DNA of 36,248 nt from Paenarthrobacter nitroguajacolicus (GTDB taxonomy: Bacteria > Actinomycetota > Actinomycetes > Actinomycetales > Micrococcaceae): the NCBI RefSeq assembly GCF_029952445.1, contig NZ_JAQPPK010000038.1, forward strand, positions 1 through 36,248. Reading direction: 5' to 3'. The stretch's first letter is position 1. Each line of letters starts with the position of its first letter. Below the pieces are notes generated by a model, which had not been told where the DNA came from, did not search any database, and saw only the letters and a list, made by a program, of their open reading frames with translations. Positions 1 through 7,860 of this stretch are shown one piece after another. A program made the translations under genes and the position numbers.

Positions 1-55
1 CGAGGAGCACACGACTCCCTCCTCGTCGGCAGCGTCAGATGTGTATAAGGGCCAG
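1..55 (+). other. Illumina Nextera / Tn5 mosaic-end adapter remnant
   Basis: Positions 23-49 match the Nextera read-1 transposase adapter exactly over 27 bases, and 37-55 match the 19-bp Tn5 mosaic end at 17 of 19 positions (differences at 50 and 52). Positions 1-12 resemble the 3' end of the P5 flow-cell oligo (8 of 12 bases), and the 10 bases between could be an index. The adapter arm before the mosaic end is synthetic, so this is not a natural Tn5 relic. I infer untrimmed library sequence at a contig edge. It should not be annotated as genome. Confidence 0.93.
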
Positions 56-157
56 GCGTCGGGAAGTCCTGCCGCACCCGCAGCTGCCCCGCCGCCCGCG
101 TCGGGAAGCCCCGCCACGCCCCCGGTGTCGGGAAGTCCTGCCGCACCCGCGGCTGCC
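56..157. repeat. Imperfect GC-rich tandem repeat (Gly/Ala/Pro coding)
   Basis: Three units begin with the core TCGGGAAG, at about 56, 98 and 125. The 28-base stretches 61-88 and 130-157 differ at one position only. Read on the minus strand the units give repeats of the type AAGAAGLPD; read on the plus strand they give SGSPAAPAA. The segment adjoins the adapter, so an assembler may have stopped here because of the repeat. Unit number in the real genome could differ from what is shown. Confidence 0.7.
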
Positions 158-432
158 AAGCCACCGGGCTGTGGAATGACAGTCTGGTCGGGTGGAGTAT
201 CTGAGGACGGGGCTGCGGTAGTCCTCGAAGTCCGGGTGGACGTGCCCGGTCCGTTCAGCAGCCCGACGCCATGGAAGCCGTCGAAGTTGGTGACGAACGC
301 CGTCGTTCCTTTGTTCGCCGCAGCGACGAAGTGCGGCGAGCTCGGGCACCGCCGGGAACGGACTGCAGCGAGCGCAGCGACAGCAGGGGACGTTTCCGCC
401 CGTAGTGCCCTCGACCGCGCCTTCTCTTCCAT
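56..432 (-). CDS. Unresolved partial reading frame with low-complexity C-terminal part
   Basis: A minus-strand frame opens with ATG at 432 and stays open to the window edge, where it runs into the adapter, so its true end is unknown. It begins MEEKARSRALRAETSP, has a central stretch containing FVTNFDGFHGVGLLNG, then a Pro/Thr-rich linker and a Gly/Ala/Pro repeat. Codon third positions are strongly G/C-biased, which favours coding. However, the plus-strand frame 41-532 is also open and GC3-rich, so the coding strand is uncertain. The Shine-Dalgarno is weak (GGGTGA, well upstream). I do not recognise a family, and artefact cannot be excluded next to the adapter. Confidence 0.25.
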
Positions 433-518
433 GAATAAAGCATTTCACCCGGGTCTGACATTATTAGCGCCACCCAAATTGAGAAAGCCGGATGTTGGTC
501 CCGGGTTACCTGGAGCAG

Positions 519-1151
519 TCACACGGATGTAAGGGCCGCCAGTGCCATCTGTTCCAGAATGGGCCTGGCTGACTTTACGGCGATTTTCCTGCCGTGCTGC
601 CGAACGGAATGCGGTGTTGAGTTGATCAGGCCGAAGGCTGCATGTGCCCTGACTCGCAGTCCTGCTGGGTCTTCGCCATCGTGGATCCGCGAGAGGACAT
701 CAACCCAGGTCTCCACGTAGCTGCGCTGGAGGGACCGGACCTCGGCCTGATCGGCATCGCTGAGGCTAGTGAAGTCACGGTCCTGAACCCGGATCACATC
801 GGGATTGCTCAGGGCGAAGTCCACTTGGAACTGCACCAACCCCTTCAGCGCGGACAAGGGATCGTCCGATTCCGACACCACCCGTAGCCCGCCGTCCAGC
901 AAGTCCCGGCTGACGCTGAGGAGCAACTCGCCAAGTACTGCCTGCTTGCCCGGGAAGTGACGATATACAGCTGGGCCGCTCACGCCCGCCGCCGCTCCAA
1001 GGTCTTCCAGTGATACCCGGCTGAATCCGTTGTCAGCAAAGAGGCCCGCAGCGGCGGACAACAGTGCCAACCGCCGAAGCTCCTTGGCCTGGCTGCGTTG
1101 CGTTGTGGTGGCACGGGGGCCTTCGGTATTTCCTTCCGTGCCTGTTGTCAC
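519..1151 (-). CDS. TetR-family repressor of the leucine/isovalerate catabolic operon
   Basis: DNA-binding one-component regulator of about 210 residues, a normal TetR length. The N-terminal helix-turn-helix includes SLEDLGAAAGVSGPAVYRHF, typical of the family; the C-terminal ligand domain is diverged. A longer start (ATG at 1172) is possible, but the GTG at 1151 has a near-perfect GAGGAGG Shine-Dalgarno five bases upstream and is preferred. It is divergent from the acyl-CoA carboxylase operon, as the TetR gene Rv2506 is beside the equivalent mycobacterial cluster. I infer that it represses the operon and perhaps itself through the repeats at 1213-1256, with an acyl-CoA of leucine breakdown as likely effector. 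The effector is not visible from sequence. Confidence 0.85.
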   Translation of the reverse strand: MTTGTEGNTEGPRATTTQRSQAKELRRLALLSAAAGLFADNGFSRVSLEDLGAAAGVSGPAVYRHFPGKQAVLGELLLSVSRDLLDGGLRVVSESDDPLSALKGLVQFQVDFALSNPDVIRVQDRDFTSLSDADQAEVRSLQRSYVETWVDVLSRIHDGEDPAGLRVRAHAAFGLINSTPHSVRQHGRKIAVKSARPILEQMALAALTSV

Positions 1152-1202
1152 GTTGTCCTCCTCGGTACCCATGCCAGCGCACCGGGCCGGGCCGCGTTGT
1201 GC

Positions 1203-1231
1203 TGGACATCACAGTTAATACAGACTAACCT
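1203..1231 (+). promoter_or_regulatory. Putative promoter of the leucine catabolic operon
   Basis: TGGACA (1203-1208) and TAACCT (1226-1231) are separated by 17 bases and resemble housekeeping -35 and -10 elements. They would start transcription near 1238, about 40 bases before the first carboxylase start codon. The -10 lies inside one operator-like repeat, so repressor binding would block polymerase. Confidence 0.45.
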
Positions 1232-1256
1232 AAATTTCAGTTACATGGCACTAACC
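1213..1256. promoter_or_regulatory. Tandem TetR operator-like repeats
   Basis: Two 18-bp sites of the form AGTTA-N6-ACTAACC occupy 1213-1230 and 1239-1256, offset by exactly 26 bp. Between and across them lies the imperfect palindrome TAACCTAAATTTCAGTTA (1226-1243), centred on AAATTT. The half-sites GTTA and TAAC thus alternate at 1214, 1226, 1240 and 1252. The placement between the divergent tetR and carboxylase genes, over the putative -10 and transcription start, fits an operator for the adjacent TetR protein, possibly two dimers. Binding itself is inferred. Confidence 0.6.
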
Positions 1257-1276
1257 GAAATGGCCTGGGGCCGGGA

Positions 1277-2902
1277 ATGGGACAGGGGTCGATGGAGACA
1301 ATTGCCAGCCTGAAGGGCGCTGCAAACGGCACGTTCGAGGCCAATGAACAGGCCCAGCGGGCCCTCGTGGAGCAACTGAAGGATCGCTTGGCGACGGCGG
1401 CCCTCGGCGGCCCGGCGAAGTCCCGGGAGCGGCACATCGCCCGCGGAAAGCTTCTGCCCAGGGAGCGTATTGATTACCTCCTGGATGAGGGCAGCCCCTT
1501 CCTGGAGATAGCACCGCTGGCCGCCTACGGAATGTACAACGACGATTCACCCGGCGCAGGCGTGATCGCGGGCATCGGGCTGGTGCATGGACGCCATGTC
1601 CTGGTGATCTCCAACGACGCCACGGTCAAAGGCGGAACCTACTATCCCATGACCGTGAAAAAGCACCTCCGCGCCCAGGAAATCGCCTTGGAGAACAAGC
1701 TCCCGTGCATCTATCTGGTGGATTCCGGCGGTGCGTTCCTCCCCAAGCAGGACGAGGTCTTCCCCGACAAGGAGCACTTCGGGCGCATCTTCTACAACCA
1801 GGCCAGGATGTCCGCGGCCAAGATTCCGCAGATCGCGTCCGTGATGGGTTCCTGCACGGCGGGCGGTGCATATGTGCCGGCGATGAGCGACGAGACCGTC
1901 ATTGTCCGGAACCAGGGCACCATCTTCCTGGGCGGTCCGCCGCTGGTCAAAGCTGCCATTGGCGAGATTGTCACCGCGGAGGAACTCGGCGGCGGGGACG
2001 TCCACTCGCGCATCTCCGGCGTCACCGACCACCTGGCAGAGAATGACCAGCACGCGCTGGAAATCGTCCGGGACATCGTGGCGACATTGCCGAAGCCGGC
2101 GCAGCCGGCATGGGAAACGCTCGACGTCGTCCTGCCGCCCGTCGTCGAACCGTCAGGGATCTACGGTGTTGTCCCAGTGGACGTCAACGCCCAATATGAC
2201 GTTCGCGAGGTCATCGCACGCATTGTTGACGGTTCCGAGTTCCATGAGTTCAAGAAGAACTACGGCACCACCTTGGTGACCGGATTCGCGCATGTGCACG
2301 GGCATCCGGTGGGCATCGTGGCCAACAACGGGGTCCTTTTCAGCGAATCATCGTTGAAGGGAGCCCACTTCATCGAGCTGTGCGACCAACGCGGAATTCC
2401 GTTGATTTTCCTGCAGAACCTCTCCGGGTTCATGGTGGGCAAGGACTACGAACAGGGTGGGATCGCCAAGAACGGCGCCAAGATGGTGACGGCAGTGGCC
2501 ACCGCCCGCGTGCCCAAGCTGACAGTGGTCATTGGTGGTTCCTTCGGGGCCGGCAACTACTCCATGTGCGGCCGTGCGTACTCACCCCGCTTCCTGTGGA
2601 TGTGGCCTGCTGCGCGCATCTCCGTCATGGGTGGAAACCAGGCCTCCAGCGTCCTCGCGACGGTCAAAAGGGACCAGTACGAAGCGGCCGGCGAGGAATG
2701 GTCCGCAGAGGACGAGGAAGCTTTCAAAGCCCCCATCAAGCAGCAGTACGAAGACCAGGGAAGTCCGTACTACTCCACCGCCCGGTTGTGGGATGACGGC
2801 ATCATCGATCCCGCCGACACCCGTCGGGTACTGGGAATGGCCTTGGACGTCGTTTCCCGCCAACAACTGCCCGAGACCTCCTTCGGCCTCTTCAGGATGT
2901 GA
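1277..2902 (+). CDS. accD1: Acyl-CoA carboxylase beta (carboxyltransferase) subunit, probable methylcrotonyl-CoA carboxylase
   Basis: About 541 residues, the usual size for the carboxyltransferase subunit of methylcrotonyl-CoA and propionyl-CoA carboxylases. It moves the carboxyl group from biotin to the acyl-CoA; with the following alpha subunit it would turn 3-methylcrotonyl-CoA into 3-methylglutaconyl-CoA in leucine breakdown. Crotonase-fold glycine-rich oxyanion segments are visible: DSGGAFLP, MGSCTAGGAYVPAMSDE and GGSFGAGNYSMCGRAYSPRF. Gene content matches mycobacterial accD1-accA1. ATG 1277 and ATG 1292 are both possible starts; the second has GGGG closely upstream. The stop overlaps the next GTG start by four bases, so the two subunits are translationally coupled. 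Substrate is assigned from context. Confidence 0.9.
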   Translation: MGQGSMETIASLKGAANGTFEANEQAQRALVEQLKDRLATAALGGPAKSRERHIARGKLLPRERIDYLLDEGSPFLEIAPLAAYGMYNDDSPGAGVIAGIGLVHGRHVLVISNDATVKGGTYYPMTVKKHLRAQEIALENKLPCIYLVDSGGAFLPKQDEVFPDKEHFGRIFYNQARMSAAKIPQIASVMGSCTAGGAYVPAMSDETVIVRNQGTIFLGGPPLVKAAIGEIVTAEELGGGDVHSRISGVTDHLAENDQHALEIVRDIVATLPKPAQPAWETLDVVLPPVVEPSGIYGVVPVDVNAQYDVREVIARIVDGSEFHEFKKNYGTTLVTGFAHVHGHPVGIVANNGVLFSESSLKGAHFIELCDQRGIPLIFLQNLSGFMVGKDYEQGGIAKNGAKMVTAVATARVPKLTVVIGGSFGAGNYSMCGRAYSPRFLWMWPAARISVMGGNQASSVLATVKRDQYEAAGEEWSAEDEEAFKAPIKQQYEDQGSPYYSTARLWDDGIIDPADTRRVLGMALDVVSRQQLPETSFGLFRM

Positions 2903-5070
2903 CCATGACAACGCCAACAACCAGCACGGTACAGCGCCCGGCGGCCCAACCCTTCACCGCCGTCCTTGTGGCCAACCGAGGCGAGATCGCTTGCCGGGTG
3001 ATACGCACGCTCAAAGCAATGGGTATCCGCTCAGTTGCCGTCTACTCGGACGCGGACAGGAACGCCCGGCACGTAGCCCTCGCCGACACCGCCGTCGCCA
3101 TCGGAGGAACAGCGCCTTCGGAAAGCTACTTGAAGATCGACGCCGTCATCGACGCCTGCCGTCGTAGCGGTGCCCAGGCTGTACACCCCGGGTACGGCTT
3201 CCTGTCCGAGAATGTGGAGTTCGCCAAAGCCCTGGACGCCGCAGGAATCACCTTCATCGGACCAGGGATCGGCGCCATCGAGGTCATGGGCGACAAAATC
3301 CGTTCCAAGAACCATGTGATGGCCTATGACGTCCCATGCGTGCCCGGAATCGCCAAGCCCGGCCTCACTGACCAACAGCTGATCGAGGCAGCACCAGGAG
3401 TCGGATTCCCGCTGCTCATCAAGCCATCAGCAGGCGGCGGCGGCAAAGGCATGCATGTGGTGGAGCGGCTTGAGGATATGGCATCCGTCCTGCAGACAGC
3501 CCGGCGGGTGGCGGCATCGGCTTTCGGCGACGACACCCTTTTCCTTGAGCGGCTCATCCGGGCCCCCCGCCACATCGAGGTGCAGGTCCTCGCCGACAAC
3601 CACGGCAATGTCATCCACCTCGGCGAGCGTGAATGCTCCCTCCAGCGCAGGCACCAAAAGGTCATCGAGGAAGCCCCGTCGGCACTCTTTGAGTCAATGC
3701 CCGACGGCGCTGTGCAGCGTGAGCGCATCGGCGAGGCCGCCTGCAACGCCGCGCGCTCGGTCAATTACAGCGGCGCGGGTACCGTCGAGTTCCTGGTGTC
3801 CGATGAGAACCCGGGCGAGTTCTTCTTCATGGAGATGAACACACGGCTGCAGGTGGAGCATCCTGTCACCGAGATGGTCACGGGGATCGACCTCGTGGAT
3901 TGGCAGGTGAGGATCGCCGCCGGTGAGGTGCTCACCGTGGCGCAGTCCGACGTCGTACTGAACGGACACGCTGTCGAGGCCCGGGTCTATGCGGAGGTGC
4001 CGGAGCGCAACTTCATGCCCTCCATGGGCCGCGTTGTGGCCCTTGCCGAGCACGGTACGCCGGATCCAGGTATTTCGGGGCAGCAATTGGCGCCGTTGAA
4101 CGTGCGGATCGACTCGGCAATGCAGGACGGCCTGGAGATCACGGGGGATTACGACCCCATGCTTGCCAAAGTGGTTTCCTGGGGCGAAAACCGTGCCGCG
4201 GCGCTGGATACCCTAGACGCCGCTCTTGGCCGTTACACCCTGCTGGGCCTGGACACCAACGTGGAGTACCTGAGGCTGCTTATCAATGACCCGGAGGTCC
4301 GCGCGGGACACCTGGATACCGGCCTCATTGAGCGCAAGCTGCCGTCCATGGAATTCAGGCACGTCGGAACCAGGGAGTTGGTGGCTGCAGCCCTCACGCT
4401 CTGGGTTGACCGCAAGGGCGCGGCCCTCGCTGGGGACGCATGGAGCGCACCGGACGCCTGGCGTGTCGGGGCGCCCGGGGCATGGACGGCGACGTTCGGC
4501 GTGCCGGGCGGCGGAGCAGCCACCGTGTCCATCACTGAGCACACAGGCTTCGTCACTGCATCTGTCGACGGCGGCGCCCCGGCTGACGTCCGAATGGCCG
4601 GCAGGAGCGCGGACAGCATTGTCCTGGAGTTCGACGGCGGCCTGGTCACCTTCGCGGTGGGCGTGGTTCCCCGCGGGCACGGCGGCATCAGTGAGCTGTT
4701 CCTGGGCAACAACGGGTGGTCATGCCGCTTGGAGGTTTTGGACCGCGCGGAACGGTTGCGGCGGATGCTCGCCGGTATCCAGCGCGTCGACGGAGCAGCC
4801 GATCCCGAAGTGCGCTCGCCGATGCCCGGAACGGTGGTGTCCGTTTCCGTCAATGACGGCGACTCGGTGGAGGAAGGCCAGGTCCTTCTGGCTGTCGAAG
4901 CCATGAAGATGGAGCACCAATTGGTGGCGTCCGTCGCAGGGCGGGTCCACCTCACCAGCAAAACCGGCGACCTGGTCAAAGCAGACCAGGTGCTCGCCAC
5001 CATCCACGTAGCAGACGCCGCTGAAGAGACAGCGCACGGAAACCCCACAGACAAGGAAGTCCAGCCATGA
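2899..5070 (+). CDS. accA1: Acyl-CoA carboxylase alpha subunit: biotin carboxylase plus biotin carrier domain
   Basis: A 723-residue cytosolic subunit that carboxylates its own biotin with ATP and bicarbonate for the beta subunit encoded just upstream. Domain order: biotin carboxylase N-domain with ANRGEIACRV near residue 24, ATP-grasp glycine loop PSAGGGGKGM near 176, the catalytic EMNTRLQVEHPVTE segment near 312, a linker domain, and a C-terminal biotinyl domain with AMKMEH, where Lys670 is the expected biotinylation site. The GTG start at 2899 overlaps the previous stop; an ATG lies two codons further on. Its own stop overlaps the next start as ATGA. Substrate (3-methylcrotonyl-CoA) is inferred from the cluster. 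Confidence 0.92.
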   Translation: MTMTTPTTSTVQRPAAQPFTAVLVANRGEIACRVIRTLKAMGIRSVAVYSDADRNARHVALADTAVAIGGTAPSESYLKIDAVIDACRRSGAQAVHPGYGFLSENVEFAKALDAAGITFIGPGIGAIEVMGDKIRSKNHVMAYDVPCVPGIAKPGLTDQQLIEAAPGVGFPLLIKPSAGGGGKGMHVVERLEDMASVLQTARRVAASAFGDDTLFLERLIRAPRHIEVQVLADNHGNVIHLGERECSLQRRHQKVIEEAPSALFESMPDGAVQRERIGEAACNAARSVNYSGAGTVEFLVSDENPGEFFFMEMNTRLQVEHPVTEMVTGIDLVDWQVRIAAGEVLTVAQSDVVLNGHAVEARVYAEVPERNFMPSMGRVVALAEHGTPDPGISGQQLAPLNVRIDSAMQDGLEITGDYDPMLAKVVSWGENRAAALDTLDAALGRYTLLGLDTNVEYLRLLINDPEVRAGHLDTGLIERKLPSMEFRHVGTRELVAAALTLWVDRKGAALAGDAWSAPDAWRVGAPGAWTATFGVPGGGAATVSITEHTGFVTASVDGGAPADVRMAGRSADSIVLEFDGGLVTFAVGVVPRGHGGISELFLGNNGWSCRLEVLDRAERLRRMLAGIQRVDGAADPEVRSPMPGTVVSVSVNDGDSVEEGQVLLAVEAMKMEHQLVASVAGRVHLTSKTGDLVKADQVLATIHVADAAEETAHGNPTDKEVQP

Positions 5071-6248
5071 GCACGTTTGACCTGAACAGCACTTTCGGAC
5101 TCACCGAGGAATATCAGGACCTCAGCGATTCCGTCCGGGAGTTTGCCGACGAAGTTGTGGCTCCGGTGTCAGCCAAGCACGACGAAGAGCACAGCTTCCC
5201 GTATGAAGTCGTGAAGCAGATGGGGGAGATGGGGCTTTTTGGCTTGCCCTTCCCTGAGGAGTTCGGCGGAATGGGCGGGGACTATTTCGCCTTGGCCCTG
5301 GCCCTGGAGCAACTCGGCCGGGTGGACCAATCGGTGGCCATCACTCTTGAGGCGGGCGTTTCCCTGGGGGCGATGCCCGTGTACCGCTTCGGCACCGACG
5401 CTCAGAAGGAACAGTGGCTCCCGCAGCTGGCATCCGGCCGGTCCTTGGCGGGCTTCGGTCTGACAGAGCGCGAGGCCGGCTCCGATGCCGGCGGCACCAG
5501 GACCCAAGCCCGCCTGGACAACGGCGAGTGGGTTATTAACGGCAACAAGGAGTTCATCACCAACTCCGGCACGGACATCACCACCCTGGTCACGGTCACT
5601 GCGGTCACCGGTACCAGGGAAAACCCGGACGGCAGCGTCAAGAAGGAAATCTCCACCATCCTGGTGCCCACGGACACGCCCGGTTTCACCGCCGAAAAGC
5701 CCTATAACAAGGTCGGGTGGAATGCCTCGGACACCCACCCGCTCACCCTGGATGAAGTCCGCGTTCCCGAAGCAAACCTTTTGGGGGAGCGTGGCCGCGG
5801 CTACGCCAACTTCCTCTCGATCCTGGATGAGGGGCGCATCGCAATCGCCGCGTTGGCCACCGGCGCAGCCCAAGGCTGCGTGGACCTGTCCGTGAAGTAT
5901 GCCAAGGAACGCAGCGCGTTCGGGCAGAACATTGGCAAGTACCAGGCCATCCAGTTCAAGATCGCGCGCATGCAGGCACGGGCCCATACAGCCCGCCTGG
6001 CGTACTACGATGCCGCCTCGCGGATGCTCGCGGGCAAGCCGTTCAAGACCGAAGCCGCCATCGCTAAGATGGTCGCAGGCGAGGCAGCCATGGACAACGC
6101 GCGGGACGCCACCCAGGTGTTCGGCGGCTATGGCTTCATCAACGAATTCACGGTGGCACGCCATTACCGCGATTCCAAGATCCTTGAAATCGGGGAGGGC
6201 ACCACAGAGGTCCAGTTGATGCTCATCGCCCGCGAACTGGGTCTGTAA
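5067..6248 (+). CDS. Acyl-CoA dehydrogenase of the leucine/branched-chain cluster
   Basis: FAD-dependent acyl-CoA dehydrogenase of 393 residues, the standard length. It has the FAD/substrate segment GFGLTEREAGSDAGGTRTQA and the C-terminal signature FGGYGFINEFTVARHYRDSKILEIGEGTTE. Context suggests isovaleryl-CoA to 3-methylcrotonyl-CoA oxidation. However, the catalytic glutamate is at the conventional medium/short-chain position (Glu377 in IGEGTTE). Human isovaleryl-CoA dehydrogenase instead uses a glutamate in LDLER, which here reads LDEGR with Gly256. The gene corresponds in position to mycobacterial fadE19. It is coupled to the upstream gene by an ATGA overlap. A wider branched-chain substrate range is possible. 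Confidence 0.88.
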   Translation: MSTFDLNSTFGLTEEYQDLSDSVREFADEVVAPVSAKHDEEHSFPYEVVKQMGEMGLFGLPFPEEFGGMGGDYFALALALEQLGRVDQSVAITLEAGVSLGAMPVYRFGTDAQKEQWLPQLASGRSLAGFGLTEREAGSDAGGTRTQARLDNGEWVINGNKEFITNSGTDITTLVTVTAVTGTRENPDGSVKKEISTILVPTDTPGFTAEKPYNKVGWNASDTHPLTLDEVRVPEANLLGERGRGYANFLSILDEGRIAIAALATGAAQGCVDLSVKYAKERSAFGQNIGKYQAIQFKIARMQARAHTARLAYYDAASRMLAGKPFKTEAAIAKMVAGEAAMDNARDATQVFGGYGFINEFTVARHYRDSKILEIGEGTTEVQLMLIARELGL

Positions 6249-6286
6249 CTTCACGTTGGATCGGCAGTGGCAGGGAAGGATCAAGG

Positions 6287-7111
6287 ATGATTGACAAGGT
6301 TGTTGCCAGCGCCGCAGACGCGGTGAAGGACATCCCGGACGGAGCCTCGCTGGCCGTGGGAGGGTTCGGGCTCTGCGGGATCCCGGTCTCCCTGATCGAG
6401 GCCCTCCACAGCCAAGGCACCTCTGATCTTGAAACGGTCAGCAACAACTGCGGAGTGGACGACTGGGGCCTTGGCATCCTCCTCAAAGACGGACGCATCC
6501 GCCGGACCATCAGCTCGTATGTGGGCGAGAACAAGGAATTTGCCCGTCAATACCTGGCCGGGGAGCTCGAGGTGGTCCTCACGCCGCAAGGCACGCTGGC
6601 CGAGAAGCTGCGCGCCGGCGGCGCCGGCATCCCCGCCTTCTACACGAAGGCAGGTGTTGGAACCCAGGTGTCCGAGGGCGGCCTTCCGCAAAAGTACGAC
6701 GCCGATGGCAACGTTGCGATTGCCTCCGCGCCCAAGGAGGTGCGGACTTTCAAGGACGGCGACTACGTCCTCGAGGAATCGTTGACCCCGGATTTCGGCC
6801 TGGTGCACGCTTGGAAGGGCGATCGGCACGGCAACCTTGTTTTCCACGCAACCGCCATGAACTTCAACCCCCTTTGTGCCATGGCCGCGCGTGTGACCAT
6901 CGCGGAGGTCGAGGAACTCGTGGAGCCGGGGGAACTGGATCCCGAGCACATCCACACTCCCGGAATCTTCGTACAGCGGGTGGTGGTGGCCGCCTCCGGC
7001 GAGAAACGGATCGAAAAACGCACCGTCGCGTTGACCCCGGGAACGGCAACGCCAACGGCAGCGGCCACAGCAACGGCAGGGGAAACCGGACAGGCAGGAG
7101 CCCAACGATGA
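6287..7111 (+). CDS. scoA: 3-oxoacid CoA-transferase subunit A
   Basis: Alpha subunit (274 residues) of a two-subunit succinyl-CoA:3-ketoacid CoA-transferase, which activates acetoacetate to acetoacetyl-CoA, the last step in using the ketone body released from leucine. The N-terminal GGFGLCGIP motif and the SNNCGVDDWGLG segment are typical. The start ATG is preceded by GGAAGG nine bases upstream. The last ~25 residues form a Thr/Ala/Pro-rich tail beyond the family core, encoded by a hexameric DNA repeat at 7042-7077. The gene lies 38 bases after the dehydrogenase and overlaps scoB by four bases. Confidence 0.92.
   Translation: MIDKVVASAADAVKDIPDGASLAVGGFGLCGIPVSLIEALHSQGTSDLETVSNNCGVDDWGLGILLKDGRIRRTISSYVGENKEFARQYLAGELEVVLTPQGTLAEKLRAGGAGIPAFYTKAGVGTQVSEGGLPQKYDADGNVAIASAPKEVRTFKDGDYVLEESLTPDFGLVHAWKGDRHGNLVFHATAMNFNPLCAMAARVTIAEVEELVEPGELDPEHIHTPGIFVQRVVVAASGEKRIEKRTVALTPGTATPTAAATATAGETGQAGAQR
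7042..7077 (+). repeat. Degenerate hexamer repeat in the scoA 3' end
   Basis: Six consecutive six-base units, AACGGC in three copies with the variants AACGCC, AGCGGC and CACAGC, run through the end of scoA. In the scoA frame they encode alternating Thr/Ala/Pro residues. Being a multiple of three, changes in copy number would not shift the frame but would alter the length of the disordered C-terminal tail. Confidence 0.7.
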
Positions 7112-7860
7112 CCGACAACACGTTTCACGACATCCCGCCCCGGCCCGAAGCCGTCCGGCACGAGTACCGCCGGGCCGACGTCGACCATCACGAGGCCAAA
7201 GGCTGGACCCGGAACGAACTGGCCGCGCGCGTCGCCCGGGAGCTGGTCAACGGGCAGTATGTGAACCTTGGAATCGGGATGCCCACCCTGATCCCCAACT
7301 ACATTCCGGACGGCGTAGAGGTGATCCTCCACTCGGAGAACGGAATCCTTGGCGTCGGCCCGTACCCCACCCAGGACAGGATCGACCCCGACCTCATCAA
7401 CGCCGGCAAGGAAACAGTCACCACGAATGCGGGGGCTGCGTTCTTCGACTCTGCGTCCTCGTTCGGCATGATCCGTGGCGGACACGTGGACGTTGCTGTC
7501 CTGGGGGCGATGGAGGTGGCAGCCAACGGTGACCTTGCCAACTGGATGATTCCCGGCAAGATGGTCAAGGGCATGGGTGGTGCGATGGACCTGGTGTTCG
7601 GTGCCAAGAAGGTCATCGTCATGATGGAGCATGTGGACCGCAACGGCAGGCCGAAGATTGTCCAGGAATGCACGCTTCCGCTCACAGGCAAGGGTTGCGT
7701 GGACCGGATCATTACGGACCTCGCGGTGATCGACGTCGTCAAGGACGAAGGCGACCCGCGACTGGTGCTCCGCGAACTGGCCCCGAACGTCACCTTGGAC
7801 GATGTCCTGGCCGCGACAGGGGCCGAGCTGTTCGAAGAGGACCAGGAGCTCACTGTATGA
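7108..7860 (+). CDS. scoB: 3-oxoacid CoA-transferase subunit B
   Basis: Beta subunit (250 residues) that carries the catalytic glutamate. The SENGILGVG motif places that residue at Glu77, which forms the enzyme-CoA thioester. GIGMPTLIPNYIPDGV and the C-terminal AVIDVV region are typical of the family. The ATG at 7108 is chosen because it forms an ATGA overlap with the scoA stop; a longer open frame reaches upstream to 6811, but that part lies in the shadow of scoA. The stop overlaps the next gene the same way, so scoA, scoB and the MaoC gene are translationally coupled. Confidence 0.93.
   Translation: MTDNTFHDIPPRPEAVRHEYRRADVDHHEAKGWTRNELAARVARELVNGQYVNLGIGMPTLIPNYIPDGVEVILHSENGILGVGPYPTQDRIDPDLINAGKETVTTNAGAAFFDSASSFGMIRGGHVDVAVLGAMEVAANGDLANWMIPGKMVKGMGGAMDLVFGAKKVIVMMEHVDRNGRPKIVQECTLPLTGKGCVDRIITDLAVIDVVKDEGDPRLVLRELAPNVTLDDVLAATGAELFEEDQELTV

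Noticed and set aside
37..55. Natural Tn5/IS50 end
   Set aside because: The mosaic end is preceded by the synthetic Nextera arm, and no transposase is present.
41..532. Plus-strand 163-codon open frame at the window start
   Set aside because: It begins inside the adapter, has no ribosome binding site and overlaps the tetR 3' end. It is GC3-rich, so not impossible, but the opposite strand has an equally open frame with a native ATG; neither is firm.
6811..7107. N-terminal extension of scoB
   Set aside because: This part is out of frame with, and inside, scoA; the ATGA overlap at 7108 gives a family-length product.
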